A DNA stretch of 45,368 nucleotides from Burkholderiales bacterium. GTDB taxonomy: Bacteria; Pseudomonadota; Gammaproteobacteria; Burkholderiales; Casimicrobiaceae. Each line of letters starts with the position of its first letter. Within the stretch, counting starts at the first letter, position 1. The notes under the pieces were generated by a model. It saw only the letters and a program-made list of their open reading frames with translations. It made no database searches and was not told the origin of the DNA. A program made the translations under genes and the position numbers. Location: assembly GCA_020851255.1 (NCBI GenBank), contig JADZDA010000017.1, positions 1 through 45,368 on the forward strand, written 5' to 3'. This document shows, one piece after another, positions 17,333-25,911 of this stretch.

Positions 17333-18582
17333 ACGAAGGGCGCCGCACGATCCCGAGGTTCGTCCCCGCGGACGACGCGCAGGCGGTGTCGGCGCCGGGC
17401 CTGCCCACGTTGCTCGTCGTCGACGACACGCCCGAATACCTGATGATCCTGGGCGAGATCCTGTCGCCGGAATACCGGGTGCGCGTGGCGAGCCACGGCG
17501 CCGCGGCGGTCGAGTTCGCCCGCCAGGCGCCCGCCCCCGACCTGATCCTCCTCGACGTGCTCATGCCGGGGATGAGCGGCTACGAGACGCTGGCCGCGCT
17601 AAAGTCCGATCCGCGCACCGCGGACATCCCCGTCATCTTCGTGACCTCGCTCGACGCGACCGAGGACGAGCAGCGGGGCTTCACGCTCGGCGCCGCCGAC
17701 TACATCGTCAAGCCGGTGCGCGCGCCGATCGTCCTCGCGCGCGTCGCGCTGCATCTCGAGCTCAAGCGCGCGCGCGACGGCCTCGCCCGGAAGAACGCCT
17801 CGCTGGCGGCCGAGATCGAGCGCCGGTCCGCGGCCGAGGTGACCGTGCGCGAACTGAACGCCGCGCTGTCGGCGCGATCCGCCGCGCTGGAGCGCAGCGT
17901 CGGCGACCTGGAGGCTTTCGCCTACAGCGTGTCGCACGACCTGCGCGCGCCGCTCCGCGCGATCTCCGGATTCGCCGATCTGCTGCGCGAGTCCGACGGC
18001 GAGCGGCTCACCGACGACGGCCGGGGCCTGCTCGGCCGGATCAGCGCCGCGGCGACGCGGATGTCGGGAATGATCGACGACGTGCTCGCCTATTCGCGCA
18101 CGCAGAGCGCGACGCTCAACACCGGGCCGGTCGACCTGCGCGCGCTCGCGACCGATGTCGCCGGCGAACTCGGCGCCGCCTATCCGGCCGCCACGATCAC
18201 CGTCGGCGAGTTGCCGCGGATGCGGGTCGACGCGGCGATGATGCGCCAGGTGTTCGCGAACCTCGTCGGCAACGCGCTCAAGTTCTCGGCCCGATCCGAG
18301 GCGCCGCGAGTGACGATCGACTCGTCCGCCGGTGCCGACGGCGTGGAGATCGCGATCAGCGACAACGGCGCCGGATTCGATCCGCGCTACGCCGACCGGC
18401 TGTTCGGGCTGTTCCAGCGCCTGCACTCGCAGAAGGAATTCGGCGGCAGCGGTGTCGGTCTCGCGATCGTCAAGCGCCTGATCGAACGGCACGGCGGCCG
18501 GATCGCGGCCCAATCGCAGCCCGGCGTGCGTACGACATTCAGCATCACGCTTCCGTCCGAAGCCCGGATCGCGGACCGCTGA
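17329..18582 (+). CDS. Receiver-histidine kinase (REC-HisKA-HATPase)
   Basis: 417 residues, soluble, starting at a GTG that overlaps the hybrid kinase stop by 4 bp. The N-terminal receiver (about 25-145) has [10 protein letters not shown]76 in LLDVLMPG and K128 in IVKPV. A coiled-coil linker (about 150-190) leads to a HisKA of the phytochrome-like class, H203 in [17 protein letters not shown], and a HATPase with [18 protein letters not shown] and [13 protein letters not shown]. It could receive phosphate from the hybrid kinase HPt and relay or modulate kinase output. The receiver and the following linker are strikingly similar to those of the HD-GYP regulator two genes upstream, suggesting an intra-operon duplication. 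Confidence 0.92.
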   Translation: MNEGRRTIPRFVPADDAQAVSAPGLPTLLVVDDTPEYLMILGEILSPEYRVRVASHGAAAVEFARQAPAPDLILLDVLMPGMSGYETLAALKSDPRTADIPVIFVTSLDATEDEQRGFTLGAADYIVKPVRAPIVLARVALHLELKRARDGLARKNASLAAEIERRSAAEVTVRELNAALSARSAALERSVGDLEAFAYSVSHDLRAPLRAISGFADLLRESDGERLTDDGRGLLGRISAAATRMSGMIDDVLAYSRTQSATLNTGPVDLRALATDVAGELGAAYPAATITVGELPRMRVDAAMMRQVFANLVGNALKFSARSEAPRVTIDSSAGADGVEIAISDNGAGFDPRYADRLFGLFQRLHSQKEFGGSGVGLAIVKRLIERHGGRIAAQSQPGVRTTFSITLPSEARIADR

Positions 18583-18650
18583 CACGCTCGCCCCCCCGGG
18601 CGCCTGCGCTCCCGGCGCAATCGCGCGCGACAACAGGTCGGAGGTTGCGC

Positions 18651-18656
18651 GACAAT
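18651..18656 (+). promoter_or_regulatory. Candidate -10 box (GACAAT) for the MDR oxidoreductase gene
   Basis: GACAAT lies 32 nt before the GTG start at 18689, in the 106-bp gap after the signalling operon. No clear -35 element is seen. Confidence 0.35.
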
Positions 18657-18688
18657 GGGCGCACCGACCCACGACCGTCCGGCAACCG

Positions 18689-19654
18689 GTGCGCGCTCTG
18701 CGTTACTCCCGCTACGGGCCTCCTGAAGTCCTGGAGGTCGTCGAGATTCCCGAACCGGTTCCGCGTCCCGGCGAGCTGGTCGTGCGCGTGCTCGCGGCGA
18801 GCCTGAATCCCCTCGACTGGAAGATCCGCTCCGGTCACCTCCGGTACCTGCCGGGCTCCGCGGGTCCGCCGCGGGGCGTGGGCTGTGACTTCGCCGGCGA
18901 GGTCGCCGGGTCGGGCGGGGCGACGCCCGGGTTCTTTCCCGGCGCGCGCGTGTTCGGCACGCTCTCGCCGTTCGGCCGGCAAGGAACGTGCGCGACGACG
19001 ATCGTCGTGGGTGTCGATCGCGTCGCACCGACGCCCGATGCGCTCACCGACGCGATGGCCGCGGCGCTGCCGATCGCCGCCGGAACCGCGGTCCAGGCGC
19101 TCGCCGACCACGCGCGGCTCGCCGCAGGGCACCGGCTGGCCGTCGTGGGCGCGGCGGGCGGGGTCGGCCATTTCGCGGTCCGGTACGCCCGCCACATCGG
19201 CGCGCGCGTCACCGGTGCATGCGGCCCGGACAACGTCGAGTTCGTCCGTTCGCTGGGCGCGGATGCCGTCGTCGACTACACGCGCGACGACTGGAGGGCG
19301 ATCGGCGCTCCGTACGACACCGTGTTCGACACCACCGGACACACACGCTGGGGCGACTGCCGCGGGGCGATGGTGCCGGAAGGCGTCTACCTCAACACGA
19401 GCCCGGACGCGTCGTCGGTTGCAGCCACCATGGCCGACGCTTTGCGCGCGCGATTCACCACCCGGCAACGCATCGTCCCGATCGCACTCAGGGGCGGAGC
19501 CGCGGCCTGGCGACGGCTCGCATCGCTCGCGGCCGCGGGCGCTCTCGTGCCGCATCTGCGCGAGACCGTCGGACTCGCCGGCGTCGCCGATGCCATGCGC
19601 GCCATGGAGCGGGGCCACGGACGCGGCAAGATCGTCGTCGACGTCGCGCGCTGA
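18689..19654 (+). CDS. Zinc-independent medium-chain dehydrogenase/reductase (quinone oxidoreductase-like)
   Basis: 321 residues. The N-terminal GroES-like domain begins MRALRYSRYGPPEVLEV and has AASLNPLDWKIRSG and VGCDFAGEV. The Rossmann domain carries AVVGAAGGVGHFAV for NAD(P)H binding, then LGADAVVDY. Structural- and catalytic-zinc cysteine clusters are absent, which places it with the NADPH-dependent quinone/enone reductases rather than alcohol dehydrogenases. The start is a GTG 32 nt after a GACAAT -10-like box. Substrate unknown. It is followed 46 bp later by a TPR protein with no evident functional link. Confidence 0.85.
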   Translation: MRALRYSRYGPPEVLEVVEIPEPVPRPGELVVRVLAASLNPLDWKIRSGHLRYLPGSAGPPRGVGCDFAGEVAGSGGATPGFFPGARVFGTLSPFGRQGTCATTIVVGVDRVAPTPDALTDAMAAALPIAAGTAVQALADHARLAAGHRLAVVGAAGGVGHFAVRYARHIGARVTGACGPDNVEFVRSLGADAVVDYTRDDWRAIGAPYDTVFDTTGHTRWGDCRGAMVPEGVYLNTSPDASSVAATMADALRARFTTRQRIVPIALRGGAAAWRRLASLAAAGALVPHLRETVGLAGVADAMRAMERGHGRGKIVVDVAR

Positions 19655-19700
19655 AGCGCCTCGGCGCACGCTGGGCGCGCGTCCCCGGAGACGATCACCG

Positions 19701-20162
19701 GTGAATTCCCGTCGTCGTTCGCTGCTCGCCGCCGGCGTCTGCGCCGCCGCCGTCGCGCTTCACCACGCACCGGCTGTCGCCTACGTGGATCTGCCCCCGG
19801 TCACCGTACCCAACGCCGACGCCGAGTCCGCGCTCCGGGCGTTGGAGGACGGCCTGTGGCTGCGCGCGCTCGACGGGTTCCCCGCCGCGCTCGCCTTGCA
19901 GCCGTCCAATCCCGCTTTCCACGGCGGCGCCGGGTTCGCGTATCGCAAGCTCGGACGGATGGACCCATCGTTCAGGCACTACCGCGAAGCGCTCGCCATC
20001 GATCCGAACCACCGTGGCGCGCACGAGTACATCGGCGAGGCCTGTCTCGCCGTCGGCGAGAAGGACAAGGCGCGCGAACACCTGGAGAGACTCGAAGCGA
20101 CCTGCGGACGCGGCTGCGACGAGTATCGGGGTCTCGCGGCGGTGATCGCGGCGGCCCGGTGA
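19701..20162 (+). CDS. Exported tetratricopeptide-repeat protein
   Basis: 153 residues from a GTG with GGAG about 10 nt upstream. An N-terminal signal-like segment (RRRSLLAAGVCAAAVALHH, with a possible twin-arginine RRR) is followed by about two to three TPR-like helix pairs covering residues 45-130, including NPAFHGGAGFAYRKLGRMD and NHRGAHEYIGEACLAVGEKD. The C-terminal CGRGCDEYRGL resembles the CxxxCxEY ending of a small TPR family common in proteobacteria; the two cysteines could form a disulfide in the periplasm. Probably a scaffold or adaptor. Partner unknown. Confidence 0.75.
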   Translation: MNSRRRSLLAAGVCAAAVALHHAPAVAYVDLPPVTVPNADAESALRALEDGLWLRALDGFPAALALQPSNPAFHGGAGFAYRKLGRMDPSFRHYREALAIDPNHRGAHEYIGEACLAVGEKDKAREHLERLEATCGRGCDEYRGLAAVIAAAR

Positions 20163-20199
20163 TCGACCGCGCGGCGCCGGGCCGCCTGCGCACCGCCGA

Positions 20200-20766
20200 T
20201 CAGCGTCGTCGGTAATCGATCCGCCAGCGATTGCGCCAGGTCGTCCCGGCGTCGGAGGAAGTCTCCCAGTCCCAGACGAAGCTGTCGCGCGCCAGATCGC
20301 GGAACACCATGCGCTGCCGCACGCGACGCCCGTCGGGCAGCGTCGTCTCCCGTTCGAAGACCATGCGCCCGGCGCTGCGCTCGCCGGTGAAGTCGAGCCA
20401 GCTCCCCCCGTTGTCGACCCATTGCTGCCGCCAGCGTCGTTCGCCCGGCACCCACATCGACCAGCTCCGGCCGGCGTACGGCCTGCCCTCGACCGGACCC
20501 TCGAATCGCTCCTCGACGACACACCCGCCGAGCACGCGCTCGACGACGTTCACGCCCTCGCGTCGCGTGCCGTCCGGTTCCGTCCAGGAAACGGACCAGG
20601 TGCCGAGCCAGAAGTCGAGCTGGCGCGCCTCGGGGGCGGCGCAGGCATCGGCCTGCGCGGACGCGACGCCCGCGCCGGCGACCATTCCCAGGATCGCGAG
20701 GAGAACGACCCCTTTCCCGAAACCGATACCGAAGTGCCCCCGTTCCGGGCAGCGCCGTGCCATCAT
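20200..20766 (-). CDS. Secreted DUF1579-like protein of unknown function
   Basis: 188 residues. Signal peptide (VVLLAILGMVAGAGVASAQA, cleavage near residue 36), then a beta-rich domain beginning QLDFWLGTWSVSW and continuing RREGVNVVERVLGGCVVEERFEG. This matches the opening of DUF1579-like lipocalin-type proteins. Two adjacent ATG codons (20766 and 20763) are both possible starts. It is convergent with the TPR gene and divergent from the YpfJ-type peptidase gene. Function unknown. Confidence 0.65.
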   Translation of the reverse strand: MMARRCPERGHFGIGFGKGVVLLAILGMVAGAGVASAQADACAAPEARQLDFWLGTWSVSWTEPDGTRREGVNVVERVLGGCVVEERFEGPVEGRPYAGRSWSMWVPGERRWRQQWVDNGGSWLDFTGERSAGRMVFERETTLPDGRRVRQRMVFRDLARDSFVWDWETSSDAGTTWRNRWRIDYRRR

Positions 20767-20992
20767 TCGCCTCGCTCGAGTCGAGTCCGAGGCCCTACGG
20801 TAACGCAAGAACCGATGCCTGCGATCGCCACGCGCTTCGCCCCGACAGGTGCGCGTCCCGCCCTCGATGACGATCGGCCGGCCACCGACGCCGGCGGCGC
20901 GCCGCGAACGACCGGATCTCGCCGGCGGCCGCCGGCGGCCCGGGCCGGACGCCGGACCCCCGACTCGACAGGAACTCCAGGGAGACGACCCG

Positions 20993-21892
20993 ATGCGTTG
21001 GGGTGACATGCGGCGCAGCGACAACGTCGACGATCGCCAGGGGGCGGGCGGCGCCCGGCCGTCGCCGGGCGGAGGCGTGCGCCTGTCCGGGATCGGCATC
21101 GTCATCGCGGTCATCGCCGCGCTCGTTTTCGGCGTCGACCCGATGCAGTTCCTCGGCAGCGGCGGCCCGGCCGTGCAGGCGCCCGCGCCCCGGACTCCCG
21201 CGCCGGGGGCGCCGTCGGGCGGCGCACCGTCCGCCGGCACCGCGGCGACCGACGTGCGCAAAGATTTCGCGTCCCGCGTCGTCGGCGACACCGAGGACGT
21301 CTGGTCGGCGCTGTTCCAGGCGATGGGCGTCGACCGCTATCCGCCGACGACGCTGACCCTCTACCGCGGCTCGGTGCGCTCCGGTTGCGGCGGTGCGACC
21401 TCGGCCGCCGGGCCGTTCTACTGCCCGGCCGACGCGCGCGTCTATCTCGACACGAGCTTCTTCGACGAACTCGCGCGGCGCTTTGGCGCGCCCGGCGATT
21501 TCGCCCAGGCCTACGTGATCGCGCACGAGGTGGGCCACCATGTGCAGAACGCGCTGGGCACGATGCGGATGTTCGACCGCGAGGCCCAGCGGCTCGACGA
21601 GCGACGCCGCAACGCGCTGTCGATCCGGCTCGAGCTCCAGGCCGACTGCTACGCCGGCGTCTGGGGCCATTTCGCCCAGCGGCGCAACCTGCTCGAGCCC
21701 GGCGACCTCGAGGAAGGCCTGCGCGCCGCCTCGGCCGTCGGCGACGACCCGATCATGAAGCGCACGCAGGGCTACGTCGTGCCCGACGCGATGAACCACG
21801 GTACCGCCGAACAGCGGATGCGCTGGTTCAAGGTCGGCCTCGCGTCGGGCGACCCGCGCAAGTGCGACACCTTCGCCGCCGCGCAGCCCTGA
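20993..21892 (+). CDS. YpfJ-type neutral zinc metallopeptidase
   Basis: 299 residues, PF04228 family. It has a Gly/Arg-rich cytoplasmic N-terminus starting MRWGDMRRSDNVDDR (typical RxSxNVxDxR opening), one TM segment at about 31-50, a Pro/Ala linker, then the peptidase domain. The zinc site is HEVGHH at residues 178-183, with ELQADCYAGVWGH downstream supplying further ligands as in other zincins. Cysteines around CGGATSAAGPFYCP are family-typical. The ATG follows AGGGAGA. Physiological substrate unknown. The 226-bp gap upstream is shared with the divergent DUF1579-like gene and shows no strong motif. Confidence 0.9.
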   Translation: MRWGDMRRSDNVDDRQGAGGARPSPGGGVRLSGIGIVIAVIAALVFGVDPMQFLGSGGPAVQAPAPRTPAPGAPSGGAPSAGTAATDVRKDFASRVVGDTEDVWSALFQAMGVDRYPPTTLTLYRGSVRSGCGGATSAAGPFYCPADARVYLDTSFFDELARRFGAPGDFAQAYVIAHEVGHHVQNALGTMRMFDREAQRLDERRRNALSIRLELQADCYAGVWGHFAQRRNLLEPGDLEEGLRAASAVGDDPIMKRTQGYVVPDAMNHGTAEQRMRWFKVGLASGDPRKCDTFAAAQP

Positions 21893-22036
21893 TCCCCACC
21901 CGGCATCCGTTGCGTGCGCGACGGCGGCGGCCCGGCTCGGGGCGGCGCCGGCGCGGCGAACCGGCCCGGGACCGACCGACTCCCGCCGATCGGCTATCGT
22001 AGCGGAGTGTCCGCGCCCACCGACGCATCCGCCGCG

Positions 22037-22756
22037 ATGACCACGCGCTGCCCGTCCTGCGGGCAGCCGATGGCGGTCCATCGACTCGACCGCAAGCCGC
22101 ACGGCAGCGCGTCGATCGACCTGTGCGCGCCCTGCCGCGCGCTGTGGTTCGACGGCTACGAGAGCGTGCAGCTCTCGCCGGGCGCGACGCTGGCGCTGCT
22201 CAAGGCGATCCACGAGGCGGAACGGACCTCGCCGCTGCCGCTCGCCTCGCGACTCGCGTGTCCGCGCTGCACCTCGGTGCTCGCGCTCACGCGCGATCTC
22301 CAGCGCTCGACGCGCTTCACCTACTACCGCTGCGGGCGCGGGCACGGCCGCTACACGCCGTTCCTGCAGTTCCTGCTCGAGAAGAGCTTCGTGCGTCCGC
22401 TGCCTCCGCCGGAGCTCGAGCGACTCAAGCGCGCGGTCGGCACCATCCGCTGCAGCGGCTGCGGCGCCGGCATCGACCTCGCCCGCGACACCGCCTGCCC
22501 CTATTGCCGCGCGCCGATCACCGTGCTCGATCCGGGCACGCTCGCACGCACCGTGGAGTCGCTGTCGGCGGCGGAAGCCCGGCGCCACCAGGTCGACCCG
22601 ATTGCGCTCGCCGACGCGCTCGCGCAGGCCGAGCGCATGGACCGGGCACTCGCGGCGCCCGATTCCCCGGCCGCACGCGCCGACGCGATCCTGTCCGCGG
22701 TGGAACTCGGCGCGACCGCGCTCGACGTGCTGTTCGGCGCGTTCCGGCGCGCGTAG
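22037..22756 (+). CDS. Protein with three consecutive zinc-ribbon motifs
   Basis: 239 residues. The N-terminal zf-TFIIB-like knuckle has CPSC (5-8) with IDLCAPCRALWFDGYE, then a second CPRC...YRCGRGHG ribbon, then a third CSGCGAG...CPYC. Spacing fits three independent structural zinc sites. The C-terminal 70 residues are helical and Ala-rich, probably for oligomerisation or membrane association. No catalytic motif. A GTG at 22007 could add ten residues, but it overlaps the position expected for transcription start after the TATCGT box at 21995-22000. Role unknown; such ribbon proteins are often nucleic-acid or protein-interaction factors. Confidence 0.7.
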   Translation: MTTRCPSCGQPMAVHRLDRKPHGSASIDLCAPCRALWFDGYESVQLSPGATLALLKAIHEAERTSPLPLASRLACPRCTSVLALTRDLQRSTRFTYYRCGRGHGRYTPFLQFLLEKSFVRPLPPPELERLKRAVGTIRCSGCGAGIDLARDTACPYCRAPITVLDPGTLARTVESLSAAEARRHQVDPIALADALAQAERMDRALAAPDSPAARADAILSAVELGATALDVLFGAFRRA

Positions 22757-22767
22757 CCGGCCCGCCG

Positions 22768-22773
22768 TAGAAT
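22768..22773 (+). promoter_or_regulatory. Candidate -10 box (TAGAAT)
   Basis: TAGAAT lies 30 nt before the ATG at 22804 and 12 nt after the preceding stop, suggesting that the small secreted protein has its own promoter. No clear -35 element. Confidence 0.35.
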
Positions 22774-22803
22774 GTCGGCTTCGCGCCCCGCCGGAGCCCG
22801 CCC

Positions 22804-23145
22804 ATGCGCTTCCCGCTGCACGCCCTCGCCGCCGCCATGATGCTCGCCGCCGCGATCCCGGTGCTCGCCCAGACGCCGGCAGCCCCGGCCGCTCCCGCGA
22901 TCTCGGTTGCGCCGGTCGCCAGGCCCAGTTGCGACAAGCCGGAGTTCCCCGGCCGGCTCGCGCCGGACACGCGGATCCGCAAGTGGTCGGCGGATTTCCG
23001 CGTGTATCTCGACTGTGTCAAGGCCTACGTCGCCGAGCGCAACGCCCACATCGAAGCGCACAACAAGGCGGCGAAGGCCGCGGCCGACGACTACAACGCC
23101 GGCGTCAAGGAGTACAACGAGGCGGTCAAGTCGCTGAACGACTGA
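22804..23145 (+). CDS. Small secreted helical protein
   Basis: 113 residues. Signal peptide MRFPLHALAAAMMLAAAIPV ending at ALA-QT near residue 23. A Pro/Ala segment follows, then a short domain with two cysteines (SCDKPEFPG and YLDCVKAYV) that could pair. The C-terminal half is a Lys/Ala/Glu/Asn-rich amphipathic helix. I do not recognise the family with certainty; similar periplasmic proteins of this size occur in betaproteobacteria. Preceded by its own TAGAAT box. Confidence 0.7.
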   Translation: MRFPLHALAAAMMLAAAIPVLAQTPAAPAAPAISVAPVARPSCDKPEFPGRLAPDTRIRKWSADFRVYLDCVKAYVAERNAHIEAHNKAAKAAADDYNAGVKEYNEAVKSLND

Positions 23146-23212
23146 CCGCGCGGGCCGGCCGGCGAGCCCGGCGGACCGGCGCCGCGGATCGCGCGCACCG
23201 CGACGCGCGACG

Positions 23213-23959
23213 TCAGCGGATCGCGCGCTCCACCTGCGTCACCACGCCGTTGACGCACGTGAACGCGACGTCCCTGGGCGGCGCACCGCCGTCCGAGTCG
23301 TACCGGTGGCGCTGCGCCGTCAGCCGCAGCTGCCGGCCGTCGGCGCCGGTCGCCGGGACTTCGACCCGATCGGTCCGATCGGGCGGACCGGCATCCGCGA
23401 GCACCGCCGCGCAGTCCTGTCCCGGCGCGATCGCGAGCCGCGCCACCGCCGTCGTCGGGGCGACCGCGCCGGCACCCGCAGCCGCGACGCCGCCCGAGCG
23501 TCGCGAGACGGTGTCGGCGGCCTCGTCGGGAGACGGGGGCGCCGACGACGCGTCATCGCCGCGATCCCAGGCCACCCGGCCGTCGACGAATCCGACCCGC
23601 CGGACTCCTCCGGGATTGCGATAGACCCAGACCTCGGACGCGCGCTCGCTCGCCGAGCCACCCCGAACCTCCGTCGGCACCCCGTAGGCCGCCCGGACGT
23701 GACGGCGGGGCATCCCGGCCACCACCTGCCCCGACTTCGCAGCCGTCGTCCACTGCGCCTCGAGCGCCGCGGAATCCTGCGACGCCCCGTTGTCCGGCGT
23801 CAGCTCGACCTGCCGTCCCCGGGTGCCGGCCTCGCACGGGGTTTGCTGGTAGGTCGTGCGCCCGGCGGCGTCCAAGCATCGGAACACCTGGGCGCCCGCC
23901 CGCGTAGCGCAGATCGCTGCGGCAACGGCGAGGACGGCGAGCGACACGCGGCGGGACAT
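23213..23959 (-). CDS. DUF4124 protein with BamE/SmpA-like repeats
   Basis: 248 residues. Signal peptide (SLAVLAVAAAICATRAGA), then a DUF4124 module VFRCLDAAGRTTYQQTPCEAG (about 25-45). A SmpA/BamE-like module follows at about 78-132: VVAGMPRRHVRAAYGVPTEV, then VWVYRNPGGVRRVGFVDGRVAW. The C-terminal part (about 175-245) has a second similar pattern, DCAAVLADAGPPDRTD then VAFTCVNGVVTQVER. This suggests a periplasmic or envelope-associated protein. The BamE-like parts are pattern-based inference. The start is ATG 23959; in-frame alternatives lie a few codons upstream. Confidence 0.75.
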   Translation of the reverse strand: MSRRVSLAVLAVAAAICATRAGAQVFRCLDAAGRTTYQQTPCEAGTRGRQVELTPDNGASQDSAALEAQWTTAAKSGQVVAGMPRRHVRAAYGVPTEVRGGSASERASEVWVYRNPGGVRRVGFVDGRVAWDRGDDASSAPPSPDEAADTVSRRSGGVAAAGAGAVAPTTAVARLAIAPGQDCAAVLADAGPPDRTDRVEVPATGADGRQLRLTAQRHRYDSDGGAPPRDVAFTCVNGVVTQVERAIR

Positions 23960-24009
23960 CAGCGCATCATAGCGCCGCCCGGGGGCCGCGCGAGCCGCGG
24001 CCGCTGCGG

Positions 24010-24015
24010 TATGAT
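24010..24015 (+). promoter_or_regulatory. Candidate -10 box (TATGAT) for aceK
   Basis: TATGAT lies about 82 nt before the aceK ATG at 24097. It falls just upstream of an in-frame GTG (24019), which therefore is unlikely to be the start. No recognisable -35. Confidence 0.35.
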
Positions 24016-24096
24016 GCTGTGCAACATCCCCGCAACGACGCACCGGCCGGCGCCGTGACCGGCCCGATCGCGCGTCATCACGCCAGGACACCCGAC

Positions 24097-25911
24097 ATGC
24101 CCGGCCGAGCGCTCGCCTCCACGCTCCCCGCGCCCGCCGACGATCCGGCCCCGGCGATCGCCGCGGCGGTCGTCGAGGGCTTCGACAAGCACTACGCGCT
24201 GTTCCGGGAATGCGCGCGGGCGGCCAAGCGCCACTTCGAGGCCGGCAACTTCCTCGCGATCCACCACGTGGCCCGCGACCGGATCGACTTCTACGATCGC
24301 CGCGTCGCCGAGGCGGTCGAGCGCATCGAGCGGGAGTTCGGGACGGCGAAACTCGACGCCGCGCAAGCCGATCTCCTGTGGGCCCGGGTGAAACTCCACA
24401 CGATCGGGCGCCTGATCGAGCACCGCCAGCCCGAGTGCGCCGAGACGTTCTTCAACTCGGTGTCGTGCAAGATCCTGCACCGGAACTATTTCCACAACCG
24501 CGCGATCTTCGTGCGCCCGGCGCTGGCGACCGAGTACCTCGACGCCGAGCAGCCGGCGTACCGATCGTACTACCCGCGCGACAACGGGCTGCGATCGGCG
24601 CTGATCGACATCGTCCTCGATTTCCGCTTCGAACGCCGGTTCGCCGACTTCCGCCGCGACCTGGGCCATGTCCTGGCGGCGTTCCGCCGGCGCCTGCCGC
24701 GGCCGTTCCGTCCGGAGTCGAGCTTCCAGATCCAGGTGCTGTCCAGCCTCTTCTTCCGCAACCGCGCCGCCTACATCGTCGGACGCGTCGCCAACGGCAC
24801 GCAGACGGTGCCCTTCGCGATCGCGATCCGGCACGCCCCGGGCGGCGAACTCTACGTCGACGCGGTCCTGACCGAGCCGGTCGAGCTCGCGCTGCTCTTC
24901 TCGGCGAACCGCGCCTACTTCCTCGTCGACATGGAGGTACCGTCGGCGACGGTCGCCTTCCTGCGTGAGATCCTGCCGGACAAGACGGCCGCGGAGATCT
25001 ACACGATGGTCGGCCTGCAGAAGCACGGCAAGACGCTGTTCTTCCGCGACTTCCTGCAGCACCTGCGCCACTCGACCGACCGCTTCCAGATCGCGCCGGG
25101 CATCCGCGGCCTGGTCATGGCGGTGTTCACGCTGCCGTCGTATCCGTACGTGTTCAAGATCATCAAGGACAAGATCGCCGCGTCGAAGGATACCGACCGC
25201 GCGCGCGTCAAGCAGAAGTACGCGCTGGTCAAGCACCACGATCGCGCCGGGCGGATGACCGACATCCTCGAGTACTCGGACGTGACGCTGCCGCGCTCGC
25301 GATTCGCGCCCGAGGTCGTCGAGGAACTGAGGTCGGTCGCGCCGACCCAGATCGAGGAGGAAGGCGACTGGATCCAGATCCGGCATGTCTACATCGAGCG
25401 GCGGATGCGCCCGCTCAATCTCGTCCTTGAGAACGCCGACGAGGCGACGCGCGAGCACGCGATGATCGAGTACGGGGACGCGATCAAGCAGCTCGCCGCC
25501 GTCAACATCTTCGCCGGCGACCTGCTCTACAAGAACTTCGGCGTAACCCGCTACGGTCGCGTCGTGTTCTACGACTACGACGAGATCGAGTACATGACCG
25601 ACTGCGTGTTCCGCCGGATCCCGCCGCCGCCGCCGGGGTACGACGAGATGTCCGGCGACGTCTGGTACGCCGTGGGGCCGCGCGACATCTTCCCCGAGGA
25701 ATTCGCGACGTTCCTGCTCACCGATCCGCGCAACCGCGCGGCGTTCGAGCGGCACCACGCCGACCTGCTCGACGCCGCCTGGTGGCAGCGCACGCAGGCG
25801 GCGATCCGGTCCGGCGAGATCGCCGAGGTGCTCTCGTATCCCGATGCGGTCCGCTGCGCGCCGCCGCTCGCGTCGCGCCGACCGCGGGCGGTCCGCAGGA
25901 AGGTGGCCTGA
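24097..25911 (+). CDS. aceK: Isocitrate dehydrogenase kinase/phosphatase AceK
   Basis: 604 residues, full length for the family (E. coli 578). AceK phosphorylates and dephosphorylates isocitrate dehydrogenase, switching carbon between the TCA cycle and the glyoxylate bypass on acetate or fatty acids. Visible landmarks are the regulatory N-terminal domain with EGFDKHYALFREC, the ATP-loop region APGIRGLVMAVFTLPSYPYV followed by FKIIKDKIAASKD, HVYIERRMRPLNLVLENAD, and the catalytic/metal region GDLLYKNFGVTRYGRVVFYD with YDEIEYMTDCVFR. No aceA/aceB genes are in the window, so it is not in an ace operon here. The stop overlaps the following deaminase start by one base (TGATG). Confidence 0.96.
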   Translation: MPGRALASTLPAPADDPAPAIAAAVVEGFDKHYALFRECARAAKRHFEAGNFLAIHHVARDRIDFYDRRVAEAVERIEREFGTAKLDAAQADLLWARVKLHTIGRLIEHRQPECAETFFNSVSCKILHRNYFHNRAIFVRPALATEYLDAEQPAYRSYYPRDNGLRSALIDIVLDFRFERRFADFRRDLGHVLAAFRRRLPRPFRPESSFQIQVLSSLFFRNRAAYIVGRVANGTQTVPFAIAIRHAPGGELYVDAVLTEPVELALLFSANRAYFLVDMEVPSATVAFLREILPDKTAAEIYTMVGLQKHGKTLFFRDFLQHLRHSTDRFQIAPGIRGLVMAVFTLPSYPYVFKIIKDKIAASKDTDRARVKQKYALVKHHDRAGRMTDILEYSDVTLPRSRFAPEVVEELRSVAPTQIEEEGDWIQIRHVYIERRMRPLNLVLENADEATREHAMIEYGDAIKQLAAVNIFAGDLLYKNFGVTRYGRVVFYDYDEIEYMTDCVFRRIPPPPPGYDEMSGDVWYAVGPRDIFPEEFATFLLTDPRNRAAFERHHADLLDAAWWQRTQAAIRSGEIAEVLSYPDAVRCAPPLASRRPRAVRRKVA

